From: an uncultured Flavobacterium sp.
GTDB taxonomy: Bacteria > Bacteroidota > Bacteroidia > Flavobacteriales > Flavobacteriaceae
Reading direction: 5' to 3'
Length of the DNA stretch: 13,489 nt
Assembly: GCA_946480635.1 (NCBI GenBank)
Contig: CAMLKV010000013.1
Span: 1 to 13,489, forward strand
Position numbers and translations under genes: made by a program. How positions within the stretch are numbered: the first letter of the stretch is position 1; each line of letters starts with the position of its first letter. The notes beneath the pieces were generated by a model. The model was not told the DNA's origin and did not search any database. It saw nothing but the letters and a program-made list of their open reading frames with translations. Of this stretch, positions 1 to 7,470 are shown in pieces.

Positions 1-7
1 AATATGC

Positions 8-83
8 AAATTTCACGAATTCTTTAGAAACATCAAATTTCATAAAATTCTTTATAAATAGGCGAATTTCAAGAAATTCTTTA
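8..83. repeat. Three imperfect copies of a ~20-bp repeat with inner dyad
   Basis: Three related units of the form aaatttcannnaaattcttta lie at about 8-26, 35-54 and 64-83, separated by unrelated 8-9 bp spacers, giving a period of 27-29 bp. The third copy contains a perfect inverted repeat (gaatttc at 64-70, gaaattc at 73-79); the first two are degenerate versions. The array begins at the window edge, so more copies may lie to the left. It resembles the short GAATTTC-type intergenic repeats I recall from Flavobacterium, but that link is from memory. No coding function is evident. Confidence 0.55.
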
Positions 84-88
84 AAAAA

Positions 89-129
89 TATAAAAGCCAA
101 ACTTCTTAACAGTAAGCTTGGCTTTTATA
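89..129. terminator. Probable bidirectional intrinsic terminator
   Basis: Positions 89-100 (tataaaagccaa) are exactly complementary to 118-129 (ttggcttttata), a 12-bp stem. It is extended inwards by three further pairs (102-104 with 114-116) after one mismatch. The outer arms give U-rich tails on both strands. On the plus strand it would end a transcript entering from left of the window; on the minus strand it would back up the terminator at 373-401. Confidence 0.65.
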
Positions 130-370
130 TTCAAATTTTCTATGTTAAAATCCATGATTAAAATTAATACAACGGTAAAATATTTAAAAGAACATTGAAA
201 AACTAAAATTTAAACCCATTACACACTTAATCTATTCTTACAAAATTGATACTAACTAGAGTTTAAAAGAAAGTTAAAAAACATTCTTCCTTAATAATTT
301 AAAAACTAATATTTTACAAAATACTAGATAAACAAAGTTTAAAAAACTTATTTATACTATTATTATATAA
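130..370. other. AT-rich gene-less stretch
   Basis: This stretch between the two terminators is almost entirely A and T, with repeated ttaaaa/tttaaa words. I see no open reading frame of note, no RNA gene and no strong promoter match. It is downstream of the M4 protease on the minus strand and probably plain intergenic spacer. Confidence 0.5.
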
Positions 371-372
371 AT

Positions 373-401
373 AAAAAGTCCCGCTTAAAACGGGACTTTT
401 A
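373..401. terminator. Intrinsic terminator of the M4 protease gene
   Basis: The left arm aaaagtcccg (374-383) is exactly complementary to cgggactttt (391-400), a 10-bp stem with four central GC pairs and a 7-nt loop. Read on the minus strand, the stem is followed by TTTTTATTTAT, an intrinsic-terminator tail. It lies about 20 bp after the stop codon of the minus-strand protease gene. The plus-strand tail is also T-rich, so it may work both ways. Confidence 0.85.
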
Positions 402-419
402 TTTATTATAAGATTAAAA

Positions 420-3365
420 TTATTCAATAATAATTCTTCTCGCTTCTTTTTTACCAGCACTTTCTATATTTAAAATATAAACACCCGAAGAAATTGTATT
501 TAAATCTATTTCCTTGTTAAAAATTTCTCCTTCTGATTTGTGAGTCTTATTATAAACAGAACGTCCTCTAATATCAAAAACTTCTACTTTAACTTCTTCT
601 GAAGTAGAAAGAATCACATTAAATTTACCTTTTGAAGGATTTGGATAAACTGCAAATTGCTCAAAACTATTTTCACCTCTAGATAAAGTTCCCTGAACAA
701 CAAAGTTGTCAATAAAAACACCTTCTTGATTAACTGAATCATCTGAAATAAAAACAAATCTAAACATAACGTTTGAAGGTGAACCTAAAGAAGTTAAACT
801 ATGTGAATAATTACGTTTATTACCATTAACTCCTGTACCTCCAGTTGGAGCAGTTGCGTAATCACCTGTCCATTGTTTTCCTATACAATTAAAACAATCT
901 GTACCGTTTGGTGTTCTTGAGCTATTATACCAATTTGCATCTGCAGAAGTACCTAATACGTTCCAAGTTGCACCTGAATCAGTAGAATATTCAAAGTAAA
1001 TAATATCCCAATTTGATTCTAAATCAAATGCCATGTCAAAATTCACCGTTGGGTTAACAACATTTGACAAATTATAACATTGAGACACTAAGTATGAAGT
1101 GGTTTTATCAGGATAATTTCCGCTTAATTTTGTAGCATATACTTGTGAACCTGCAACTGCATTACTTAACAACGTTTTAGAAATACTCCCTCTTTCCCAA
1201 ACTGTTGAAGTTCTTCCATTTTTATCTACAGAAACTAAAGCATCATTATTTGATTCAAATGCTTTTACTGTATTTACAACACCATTTGTATTAACCAAAA
1301 TTAAAGCTGATTTTGTACCATTTAAAGCATTACCATCTCCTGAAACAGTAGCAGTAACATTTAAAACATTAGTCCCATTTGCTAAACCGCTTACTGGAAT
1401 AGGCAAAGAGAAGCTCGAACAATTTGCTAAATTTCCAGTCCAAGTCGTTGTTGTATTTGAACCTCCATTAATGTTATAAGTCACAGTAATTGAAGTAATA
1501 TTTGCTGACCCTGCATTCTCTAGAACTATTGAAGGACTATAAGATGAACCACATGCAACATTAGTTTGTCCAACTATAGACTTAATTGTCACATCATTAG
1601 TATAACCAACATAAGCATTACCAACATTTACAGCAAACCAAGCATTTGTAACAGCAATAACTTCAGGACTACTTGCACAATATAATGTGTTTGCTACTGC
1701 TATTGTAGCATTTCTAGCATCAGTGAATGTTGAGTTTGGTGTTAAATAATCTCTTTCTGCATAGTATGCAATCTGAGAAGATTTTGTCATACCAATTCCA
1801 GTAACATTATAAGTATCCGGTCCTCCAAAAGTAACTGTAGCATTATTTGTACCTGCTTTTCCTGCAGTTAAAATATAAAACCAATGGTTTAAAACTCCAC
1901 TATTATTATGAACTCCACATTGATCATTTGCATTTGATGGAGTACAATTACCATCATTAGCTGTTGTTGTATAATAAGTTCCTTTAAAAGTATCAGGATT
2001 ACTTTTAGTGTTAGGGTAACTCATTGAACGCATACCTCCCGAAGAAACATTCTCTCCAACTTTCCAAATTTGCGATGTTCCTGGCGAAGCAGTATCTGCA
2101 GCTGCATTTAAATTTCCATTTTCACCATATTGTTCGATACAGGCTCCCCAGATGTCTGAAAATCCTTCATTCATGGCTCCAGATTGGTTCGCATACACTA
2201 AGTTTGCCGTATATTCACATACTGCATGCCCAATTTCATGTCCACAAATATCAATTGCTGTTAAGGGATTAGAAGAACCATCTCCATAAGTCATTACACT
2301 ACCATTCCAAAAAGCATTGAAATAACCTGCAGTTGTCGATGGATTATCATCATAATGAACATAACTTCTTAGTTGTGTATTATTTCCATCAAAGCCATTT
2401 CTGTTAAAAATATTCTTCCAAAAATCGTAAGTCATTTCAGCTCCCCAATGTGCATCTAAAGCTGCATCATCTTTATTTGTATTTGCATACTCGCTCCATA
2501 TATTATTATCATCTTGAAAATGAGTCGAAGGATAAGTATTGGTTCTTCCAGAATTATAAGTAACAATACCATTACCTCTTGTAACATCTGACAATACATA
2601 CTTTGCAAGGCCTGAATCAAGTGAAGTTTCAATATTTCTCACTCCACTATATCTTGTTGTAGCACTTCCAGTAGCTAATGCTTCAACTTTTGAATTCATT
2701 TCCGCTATTTCTCCTGGTGTAGCTAATTTGTTGGCATGTTTTATTATTGCATTTCTAAAAAGAATTTCTCCATTTGTAGCGTCTACATAAACTTCATCTC
2801 GTGAAATAGGCGAAACTGCATAAATGTCGTATTTGTAAGCCAATACAACTTTACCAGAAATAATATTTGAATAAATAACAAGCTCTCCTGCTGGTTTTTG
2901 ATAATTCATTACTTGAGCTTGTTGAACATCGTCCCATAAATATTTTTGTGCCGGACGATTTGCCAAAGCTAAATCAAAGCATTGATTTGCAGCTATTCTA
3001 GGATTAACATCAACATTAGAAGCATTATACAACTCTCCGTTGATAGACATTACAACCCCATCCTTAGAATGAACTATAAAAACTCCATACTCAACTTTAA
3101 TACCTTTATAATACTGTTGGTATCTTTCGTGTGTATAACCAGCTACATCATTAGTTGCTCTTATTAACTTATAAGTATTTTCATTATTAAGTTTGTAAGA
3201 TTTAAAAAAATCATTTATAGCCTCTTCTTTGGTCAACGAAGAATCACTAAAAGAAATCGTTTTTTGGATTGCATTATCATCATTATAAGATGAATTTTCT
3301 TGAGCAGTAATATTTAAACTGAACAATGAAAATAAAGCAAATGACAGAATGTAATTCTTTTTCAT
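420..3365 (-). CDS. Secreted M4 family metalloprotease with T9SS sorting domain
   Basis: Predicted extracellular zinc endopeptidase of the thermolysin (M4) family, 981 residues from the chosen start. That start gives MKKNYILSFALFSLF, a good Sec signal peptide ending near residue 22. An upstream in-frame ATG at 3422 adds 19 residues that spoil the signal and run into the divergent promoter region, so I rejected it. The order is: signal peptide; FTP/PepSY-type propeptide (about 30-215); catalytic domain (about 240-590) with zinc site HEIGH (H376, E377, H380), third ligand E400 in NEGFSD, and the second active-site histidine H486 in GVHNNSG; a CARDB-like beta domain (about 600-690); a MAM/jelly-roll-like region (about 695-895); and a C-terminal type A T9SS sorting domain of about 75 residues (YPNPSKGKF, then SSGVYILNI). 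All key catalytic residues are present. Probably monocistronic, with its own terminator downstream. Likely role: extracellular protein degradation. The class is secure; the substrate is unknown. Confidence 0.93.
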   Translation of the reverse strand: MKKNYILSFALFSLFSLNITAQENSSYNDDNAIQKTISFSDSSLTKEEAINDFFKSYKLNNENTYKLIRATNDVAGYTHERYQQYYKGIKVEYGVFIVHSKDGVVMSINGELYNASNVDVNPRIAANQCFDLALANRPAQKYLWDDVQQAQVMNYQKPAGELVIYSNIISGKVVLAYKYDIYAVSPISRDEVYVDATNGEILFRNAIIKHANKLATPGEIAEMNSKVEALATGSATTRYSGVRNIETSLDSGLAKYVLSDVTRGNGIVTYNSGRTNTYPSTHFQDDNNIWSEYANTNKDDAALDAHWGAEMTYDFWKNIFNRNGFDGNNTQLRSYVHYDDNPSTTAGYFNAFWNGSVMTYGDGSSNPLTAIDICGHEIGHAVCEYTANLVYANQSGAMNEGFSDIWGACIEQYGENGNLNAAADTASPGTSQIWKVGENVSSGGMRSMSYPNTKSNPDTFKGTYYTTTANDGNCTPSNANDQCGVHNNSGVLNHWFYILTAGKAGTNNATVTFGGPDTYNVTGIGMTKSSQIAYYAERDYLTPNSTFTDARNATIAVANTLYCASSPEVIAVTNAWFAVNVGNAYVGYTNDVTIKSIVGQTNVACGSSYSPSIVLENAGSANITSITVTYNINGGSNTTTTWTGNLANCSSFSLPIPVSGLANGTNVLNVTATVSGDGNALNGTKSALILVNTNGVVNTVKAFESNNDALVSVDKNGRTSTVWERGSISKTLLSNAVAGSQVYATKLSGNYPDKTTSYLVSQCYNLSNVVNPTVNFDMAFDLESNWDIIYFEYSTDSGATWNVLGTSADANWYNSSRTPNGTDCFNCIGKQWTGDYATAPTGGTGVNGNKRNYSHSLTSLGSPSNVMFRFVFISDDSVNQEGVFIDNFVVQGTLSRGENSFEQFAVYPNPSKGKFNVILSTSEEVKVEVFDIRGRSVYNKTHKSEGEIFNKEIDLNTISSGVYILNIESAGKKEARRIIIE

Positions 3366-3391
3366 TTTATATGGTTTTTGGAATTTTTTTG

Positions 3392-3399
3392 CGAATATA
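3392..3399 (-). promoter_or_regulatory. Possible -7 element of the M4 protease
   Basis: Read on the minus strand, this is TATATTCG, one mismatch from the Bacteroidota -7 consensus TAnnTTTG. It lies about 26 bp before the chosen ATG at 3365, so the leader would be about 20 nt. No clear -33 TTG was found. It supports the downstream start over the ATG at 3422, which would lie upstream of transcription. Confidence 0.3.
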
Positions 3400-3431
3400 T
3401 TAAAAACAAATGGTTTATGCATATAATTTCT

Positions 3432-3439
3432 TAAATTTG
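3432..3439 (+). promoter_or_regulatory. -7 element for the OmpA/HhH operon
   Basis: TAAATTTG matches the Bacteroidota -7 consensus TAnnTTTG exactly. It ends 25 bp before the ATG at 3465, predicting a leader of roughly 20 nt. No clear -33 TTG is seen at the expected distance. It lies in the 99-bp divergent region shared with the protease gene. Confidence 0.45.
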
Positions 3440-3464
3440 AATTAACATAAAAAAAAACATAACT

Positions 3465-4370
3465 ATGTCTAAAACAAACCTTTACTTATTAGGCATTATA
3501 GCAACAATAGTTATTGGATGTTTTTTATATCCTCACTTTTGCTGTCAAAAGTGCAATAAACCAACACAAATAGAAAATAAAATTACTTCACCAAATTCAG
3601 AAGAAATCATAAATAATAAGTTTCAATTCTCAGATGAAAACATCAATTATTCTTGTGAGAAAAACTTTAATTTTAACAACAGTGAATTCAATCATACAAC
3701 ACCTGTAGATGAATGTTTAAACGTTGGAATAGAAAAATTAAAAAACTATTTTTCAACCAACAAAGAAGCTAAACTACTTATTACAGGTTATGCGTCAAAT
3801 TCTGAAAAAAATACTTCAGCATTCCCAAATCTAGGATTTGCTAGGGCAAATGACATTAAAAATTATTTTGTTTCAAAAGGAATACCTTCTAACCGATTTG
3901 AAATTAACGGAGAAATTAAAGATGATTTACAAATCGTTGAAGATAAAGTTTTAGGCCCTATTAATTTTGTAATTAATAAAACACAAGCACTTGCTAAGGC
4001 TGAGAACTGGAATAGCATTAAAGAAAAATATACATCAACACCGTTAATTCTTTTTTTTGATTCAAACCAAACAGAAATTTCATTAACCGATGCTGAAAGA
4101 GAAAGTATAGCAGAAATTGCAAAATATATCGATAATGTCCCTAATTCTAAAATAAGCTGTGTGGGACATACAGACAATAGTGGTAACAGATTAGTAAATA
4201 TAAATCTTGGGTTAGAGAGAGCCAATTTCGCCAAAAACTATTTAATTAAAAATGGTATGTTGGAATCTAAAATAGAAACTTCATCTAAAGGGCCTGACGA
4301 ACCAATTGCAGATAATCTAACACCAGAAGGAAAAGGAAAAAACAGAAGAACTGTTATAACATTAAAATAA
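3465..4370 (+). CDS. Membrane-anchored protein with two OmpA-like domains
   Basis: A 301-residue protein predicted to tether the cell envelope to peptidoglycan. Residues 6-24 form one hydrophobic segment, followed by a cysteine-rich stretch (C19, C26, C27, C30). The VIGC at 16-19 could be read as a lipobox, so lipoprotein and single-pass membrane anchor are both possible. After a low-complexity linker come two OmpA-like domains. The first (about 60-170) keeps the LLITGYA strand and the LGFARANDIKNYFVSKGI helix but lacks the TD motif. The second (about 190-301) has ILFFDSNQTEI, GHTDNSG (D237), the LGLERANFAKNYL helix (R252) and the terminal KNRRTVI, as in peptidoglycan-binding OmpA C-terminal domains. 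No beta-barrel is present. The next gene starts 7 bp after its stop, so the two are almost certainly cotranscribed. The domain call is secure; the cellular role is inferred. Confidence 0.88.
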   Translation: MSKTNLYLLGIIATIVIGCFLYPHFCCQKCNKPTQIENKITSPNSEEIINNKFQFSDENINYSCEKNFNFNNSEFNHTTPVDECLNVGIEKLKNYFSTNKEAKLLITGYASNSEKNTSAFPNLGFARANDIKNYFVSKGIPSNRFEINGEIKDDLQIVEDKVLGPINFVINKTQALAKAENWNSIKEKYTSTPLILFFDSNQTEISLTDAERESIAEIAKYIDNVPNSKISCVGHTDNSGNRLVNINLGLERANFAKNYLIKNGMLESKIETSSKGPDEPIADNLTPEGKGKNRRTVITLK

Positions 4371-4377
4371 AAATATC

Positions 4378-4995
4378 ATGTGCATACCTTGCTTTTTAAT
4401 ACCCATTTTAGTTGGCCTTATTAGTGCTCTTTTAGGTTATTTATTAGGAAAAATGACCGCCGAAGGCAATACTCTCAATTTGAAATCGAAGCTTAAGACT
4501 TCAGAAGATGAAATTGAAAAACTAAACTATCAATTGTATTTGGCACACAAAGAAGGTGTTGGAGACAAAACAAATGATTTACAAACTGAACTTAATAAAT
4601 GCAATTCAAAAAATATTGAGTTGCAAGCTGAAATTGAAAGCCTTAAAGCAAAACATATAGGTCATTCATTTATGAGCACTCCTGAATTTATTATTCCTTT
4701 TAATGCAGAGTTAGCTGCTTCGGTCTACGGAAAGAAAATCACAGAAAATGATTTGAAAATTGTTGAAGGAATTGGCCCTAAAATTGAGGAACTTTATCAT
4801 GAAGCAGGAATAAAAACTTGGAAAGCTTTATCTGAAACTACTGTTGAAAAATCAAAAGAAATACTAATTGAAGCTGGAGAAAGATATATCATTCATAATC
4901 CTTCAACTTGGGCAAAGCAAGCGCTATTGGCTTATCAAGGAAAATGGCAAGAACTTAAAGATTGGCAAGATGGTTTAAATGCTGGAAAAGAATAA
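4378..4995 (+). CDS. Membrane-anchored coiled-coil protein with helix-hairpin-helix domain
   Basis: A 205-residue protein. Residues 5-25 form a transmembrane segment ending GYLLGKM. Residues about 31-93 are charged and helical with coiled-coil character. After a linker, residues about 125-170 form a helix-hairpin-helix-like fold (LKIVEGIGPKIEELYHEAGI), followed by a conserved-looking tail (NPSTWAKQALLAYQGKW, then LKDWQDGL). I recall this HhH-plus-tail module in other Bacteroidota proteins, often near OmpA-type genes, but it has no settled function. HhH folds usually bind DNA non-specifically; here it may instead be a protein-interaction module, since the protein is membrane anchored. It is the second gene of an operon with the OmpA-like protein (7-bp gap) and converges on menC. 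It has an unusual MCIPC N-terminus, also with cysteines, like its partner. Confidence 0.8.
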   Translation: MCIPCFLIPILVGLISALLGYLLGKMTAEGNTLNLKSKLKTSEDEIEKLNYQLYLAHKEGVGDKTNDLQTELNKCNSKNIELQAEIESLKAKHIGHSFMSTPEFIIPFNAELAASVYGKKITENDLKIVEGIGPKIEELYHEAGIKTWKALSETTVEKSKEILIEAGERYIIHNPSTWAKQALLAYQGKWQELKDWQDGLNAGKE

Positions 4996-5041
4996 TTCTC
5001 TAAAAAACACAATTCAAAGCTATACATATTAAATGTGTGGT

Positions 5042-6094
5042 TTATTTTTTTAAAAATTTAGCTAAATCTATATTCCAAGATTTTATTTGTGAGTATCTTA
5101 AATTACCATCCTGAATTTCAAGAGGAGAATCAAAATTATTAGTAAAAAGAGAACCAGTTCCTAGTCCCTGAGGCATTTTGCTTTGCTTAGTAAAAGTATA
5201 TTGTGCAATAGCATTTAGTCCTATATTAGATTCTAAGGCAGAAGTTATCCACCAGCCAATATTATATTTTTCAGCCAAAGTTATCCACTCATCAGTTCCT
5301 TTTACCCCTCCAATAAAACTTGGTTTCAAAATGATATATTGAGGATTTATTTCCTTTAATAGATTTTCTTTTTCTTCGAAAGTAAAAACTCCAATCAACT
5401 CCTCATCAAGTGCAATCGGTAATTTTGTCGTTTTACATAACTGAGCCATTTCCTGAATTTGACTCTTAGCTATAGGCTGTTCAATACTATGAATATCTAA
5501 TTTAGAAAGTAAATTTAGTTTTTGCATCGCTTCTTCTGGTTTGAAAGCGCCATTAGCATCAACTCGTATTTCTATTTGATTTGAAGAAAAATTTTGTCGG
5601 ATAAATTTTAAAAGTTCCAATTCTTTTTCAAAATCTATGGCTCCAATTTTAAGTTTAATACAAGTGAAGTTTTGACTAAGCTTCTCTTCAATTTGATCCT
5701 TCATGAATTGATGTTCTCCCATCCAAATGAGTCCGTTAATAGGAATTGATCTTTCACCAGAAGTTAATTGCGAAGGAAACAAAACAAAAGGATTATTACT
5801 TTGTAATGACAAAAAAGCCATTTCTACTCCAAACTGAATAGACGGGAATTCTAGTAATGCTTCCCAAAGTAAATCTTTACCTAAACTAATGTTTTCACAA
5901 ACCCATTGAAGTTTTTCTTCATAATCAGGTCTGTCATCGGCAGATAATCCTCTTAAAATTCCGCACTCACCTATTCCATACTTACCATGATCTTCGATTA
6001 TCAGAAACCAGGTTTCTTTTTGATTTAAAACACCTCTCGAAGTCCCTGAAGGTCGCTTAAAATCTAGAATATACTTTTTATAGGAAGCTTTCAT
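5042..6094 (-). CDS. menC: o-Succinylbenzoate synthase MenC
   Basis: Enolase-superfamily enzyme (350 residues) that dehydrates SHCHC to o-succinylbenzoate in menaquinone synthesis; cytoplasmic and Mg-dependent. The N-terminal capping domain covers about 1-115 and the barrel about 120-320. The catalytic set is complete: KLK with K147 and K149, metal ligands D179 (RVDANG), E205 (SIEQP) and D230 (ALDEE), and the second acid/base lysine K257 (ILKPSFIGG). Enolase-superfamily members can be dipeptide epimerases or N-acylamino acid racemases; the men neighbours and the IEQP/ALDE/LKP pattern favour OSBS. It starts 7 bp after the stop of the upstream TPR gene, so it is probably the last gene of that transcript. 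menE does not follow it; the gene converges on the HhH gene instead. Confidence 0.92.
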   Translation of the reverse strand: MKASYKKYILDFKRPSGTSRGVLNQKETWFLIIEDHGKYGIGECGILRGLSADDRPDYEEKLQWVCENISLGKDLLWEALLEFPSIQFGVEMAFLSLQSNNPFVLFPSQLTSGERSIPINGLIWMGEHQFMKDQIEEKLSQNFTCIKLKIGAIDFEKELELLKFIRQNFSSNQIEIRVDANGAFKPEEAMQKLNLLSKLDIHSIEQPIAKSQIQEMAQLCKTTKLPIALDEELIGVFTFEEKENLLKEINPQYIILKPSFIGGVKGTDEWITLAEKYNIGWWITSALESNIGLNAIAQYTFTKQSKMPQGLGTGSLFTNNFDSPLEIQDGNLRYSQIKSWNIDLAKFLKK

Positions 6095-6101
6095 TTAAAA
6101 C

Positions 6102-7313
6102 CTAGTTATAAAGTCTCCAAATCTTTTGAATATTGTCTTGAGGAAGGTTCATTTTTTTGAATCTATCTAAATCATTTATAGCCTTGTTTTTCCATGTTTG
6201 TTTTGCGGAAACATTTTGGTTCATGTATTTTTTATGAATTTCCTTGGCTTTAGAAACCTCATCCATAAACATGTAAACGTGAGCCAAATTCATTTGAACT
6301 TTCAATTCACTAGAATCTGAATTTTCTGCTGTTTTAAGTGTTTTTAATGCTTTATCAAATTGATTTGACTGAATGTACAATTCACCTAACAAATTAAAAT
6401 CCTTAACATCAGTGCTTTGAGTCTTTGTAATTCGATTGTTCAAAAAAACAATGGCATCATCTATTTTATTGTCTTTAAATGCTATTTGATATGCTTTAAA
6501 TCTCATGAATTCACTATAAAGGCCTTTATATCCTTCGGAGGTAAAAGTATCTTCAATGCTTTTTTCTAAAAAAACATTTTGTTCTGTTGTATTTAATCTA
6601 TTAAAATCTTGGAACCTATATTTTTCCATTACTCTATCAAGGCTTCTGTAAATAACCGCATTTGCAATATCTTTTCTTACATTGGCAAAAACATTGAAAC
6701 TTGCAATTTTATCAACCACAACTTGCTTATTCTTTTGCGACCATCCACGACTTGCTACATTATCTACCCATGGCACTATTTCAAGAACGATTTTTTCGTT
6801 CATAAGCCAGTTTTTGTTTTCGAATGCAAACCAAATGTTTTTAGTTTCTTCTTTTATACATGTCGATTTAGCAGAAACAACCTTGACATCTTTACTTACT
6901 GGATTGGGTTGATACAAACAAGCTGTTTTAAAATCAGCATTTTTAGAAAATTCGTTTGCTTTAAACTCATCGGTAAAAACTGCATACGTGCATTTATCTG
7001 AACCTGAAATAGATGAAGCCAATGACAATGCTCCCCCTGTTCCTTTGCCAATAAAATAAGGATCTGGAATTGCTTTTAGTACCGAGGCCAAATCGCTAAC
7101 CATTTTTTGATTTTCGTCTAAAAGTGTGATTCGATATACAAACTCTGTAGTTCCAACAGGAAAATCTTCCGATTTGATAACGATTTTATCTCCTGCCGAA
7201 AGTTTTATTTCTTTATTGGTTATTCGTTGATTGTCCCAGTATCCATTAACATCTTGTGATTGAGCAGCACTAATTGAAAAAAGTATAAAAGTTGAAAATA
7301 ATTTAAATTTCAT
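6102..7313 (-). CDS. Secreted/periplasmic TPR-containing protein of unknown function
   Basis: A 403-residue protein from the chosen ATG at 7313, which gives MKFKLFSTFILFSIS, a Sec signal peptide ending near residue 20 (AQSQ). A longer reading from an ATG at 7388 adds 25 residues encoded inside an interspersed repeat and is rejected. Residues about 21-210 look like beta-rich domains, with possible disulfide cysteines (C108, C132, C152). Residues about 215-300 are helical, and 303-368 resemble two TPR-like helical repeats (FNLLGELYIQSNQFDKALKT; LAHVYMFMDEVSKAKEI). No catalytic motif is recognised. It lies between the MBL hydrolase and menC, 7 bp from menC, but an exported TPR protein has no obvious step in menaquinone synthesis. 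Its leader of about 150 nt is mostly repeat DNA. I do not recognise a named family. Confidence 0.75.
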   Translation of the reverse strand: MKFKLFSTFILFSISAAQSQDVNGYWDNQRITNKEIKLSAGDKIVIKSEDFPVGTTEFVYRITLLDENQKMVSDLASVLKAIPDPYFIGKGTGGALSLASSISGSDKCTYAVFTDEFKANEFSKNADFKTACLYQPNPVSKDVKVVSAKSTCIKEETKNIWFAFENKNWLMNEKIVLEIVPWVDNVASRGWSQKNKQVVVDKIASFNVFANVRKDIANAVIYRSLDRVMEKYRFQDFNRLNTTEQNVFLEKSIEDTFTSEGYKGLYSEFMRFKAYQIAFKDNKIDDAIVFLNNRITKTQSTDVKDFNLLGELYIQSNQFDKALKTLKTAENSDSSELKVQMNLAHVYMFMDEVSKAKEIHKKYMNQNVSAKQTWKNKAINDLDRFKKMNLPQDNIQKIWRLYN

Positions 7314-7366
7314 TGTTTTGTTTTTGGTATTTACCAGCAATTTGAATGCCAGTTTACAATAATTTA

Positions 7367-7470
7367 TTAGCCCCGATGGAAACGGCATCTTTTTTTGTAG
7401 ATTGAGGTTCTCGAAGTCTGCAAAAAAGATACAGTGATCTCGTCTCTAGGACGAGAGGAAACAGCTCCTA
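7367..7470. repeat. Structured interspersed repeat (Flavobacterium type), copy B
   Basis: A GC-richer block, unlike its AT-rich surroundings, running from ttagccccgatgg to gaaacagctccta. Inside are a long imperfect hairpin (7387-7401 with 7417-7430, one bulge and one GU pair) capped by a small inner hairpin, and a second perfect stem tctcgtc/gacgaga (7438-7444 with 7450-7456, 5-nt loop). GGAAAC occurs near both ends (7379-7384 and 7457-7462). I recall this pattern as a common intergenic repeat in Flavobacterium genomes; the family assignment is from memory. The right end supplies the TAG stop (7468-7470) of the MBL hydrolase. The rest forms the leader of the TPR gene. Confidence 0.65.

Noticed and set aside
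8..83. CRISPR-like array
   Set aside because: Spacers are only 8-9 bp, the units are imperfect and there are no cas genes; this is a short repeat cluster.
2024..2272. Plus-strand ORF opposite the protease catalytic domain
   Set aside because: Shadow of the M4 gene; no motif, signal or promoter.
3366..3422. Longer M4 protease start at 3422
   Set aside because: The 19-residue extension precedes an ideal signal peptide and overlaps the divergent promoter region; the ATG at 3365 fits better.
3863..4234. Minus-strand ORF of 123 codons
   Set aside because: It is antisense to the OmpA-like gene, whose domains are clearly conserved in the other strand; a shadow frame.
4996..5041. Shared terminator between the convergent HhH and menC genes
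   Set aside because: Only a weak, bulged pairing (aaacaca with tgtgtggttt) is possible; not good enough to call.
6609..7001. Plus-strand ORFs opposite the TPR gene
   Set aside because: Antisense shadows, rich in Cys/Phe from reversed codons, no recognisable features.
7314..7388. Longer start of the TPR protein at 7388
   Set aside because: The extra 25 codons are mostly repeat DNA and hide the signal peptide that starts at 7313.
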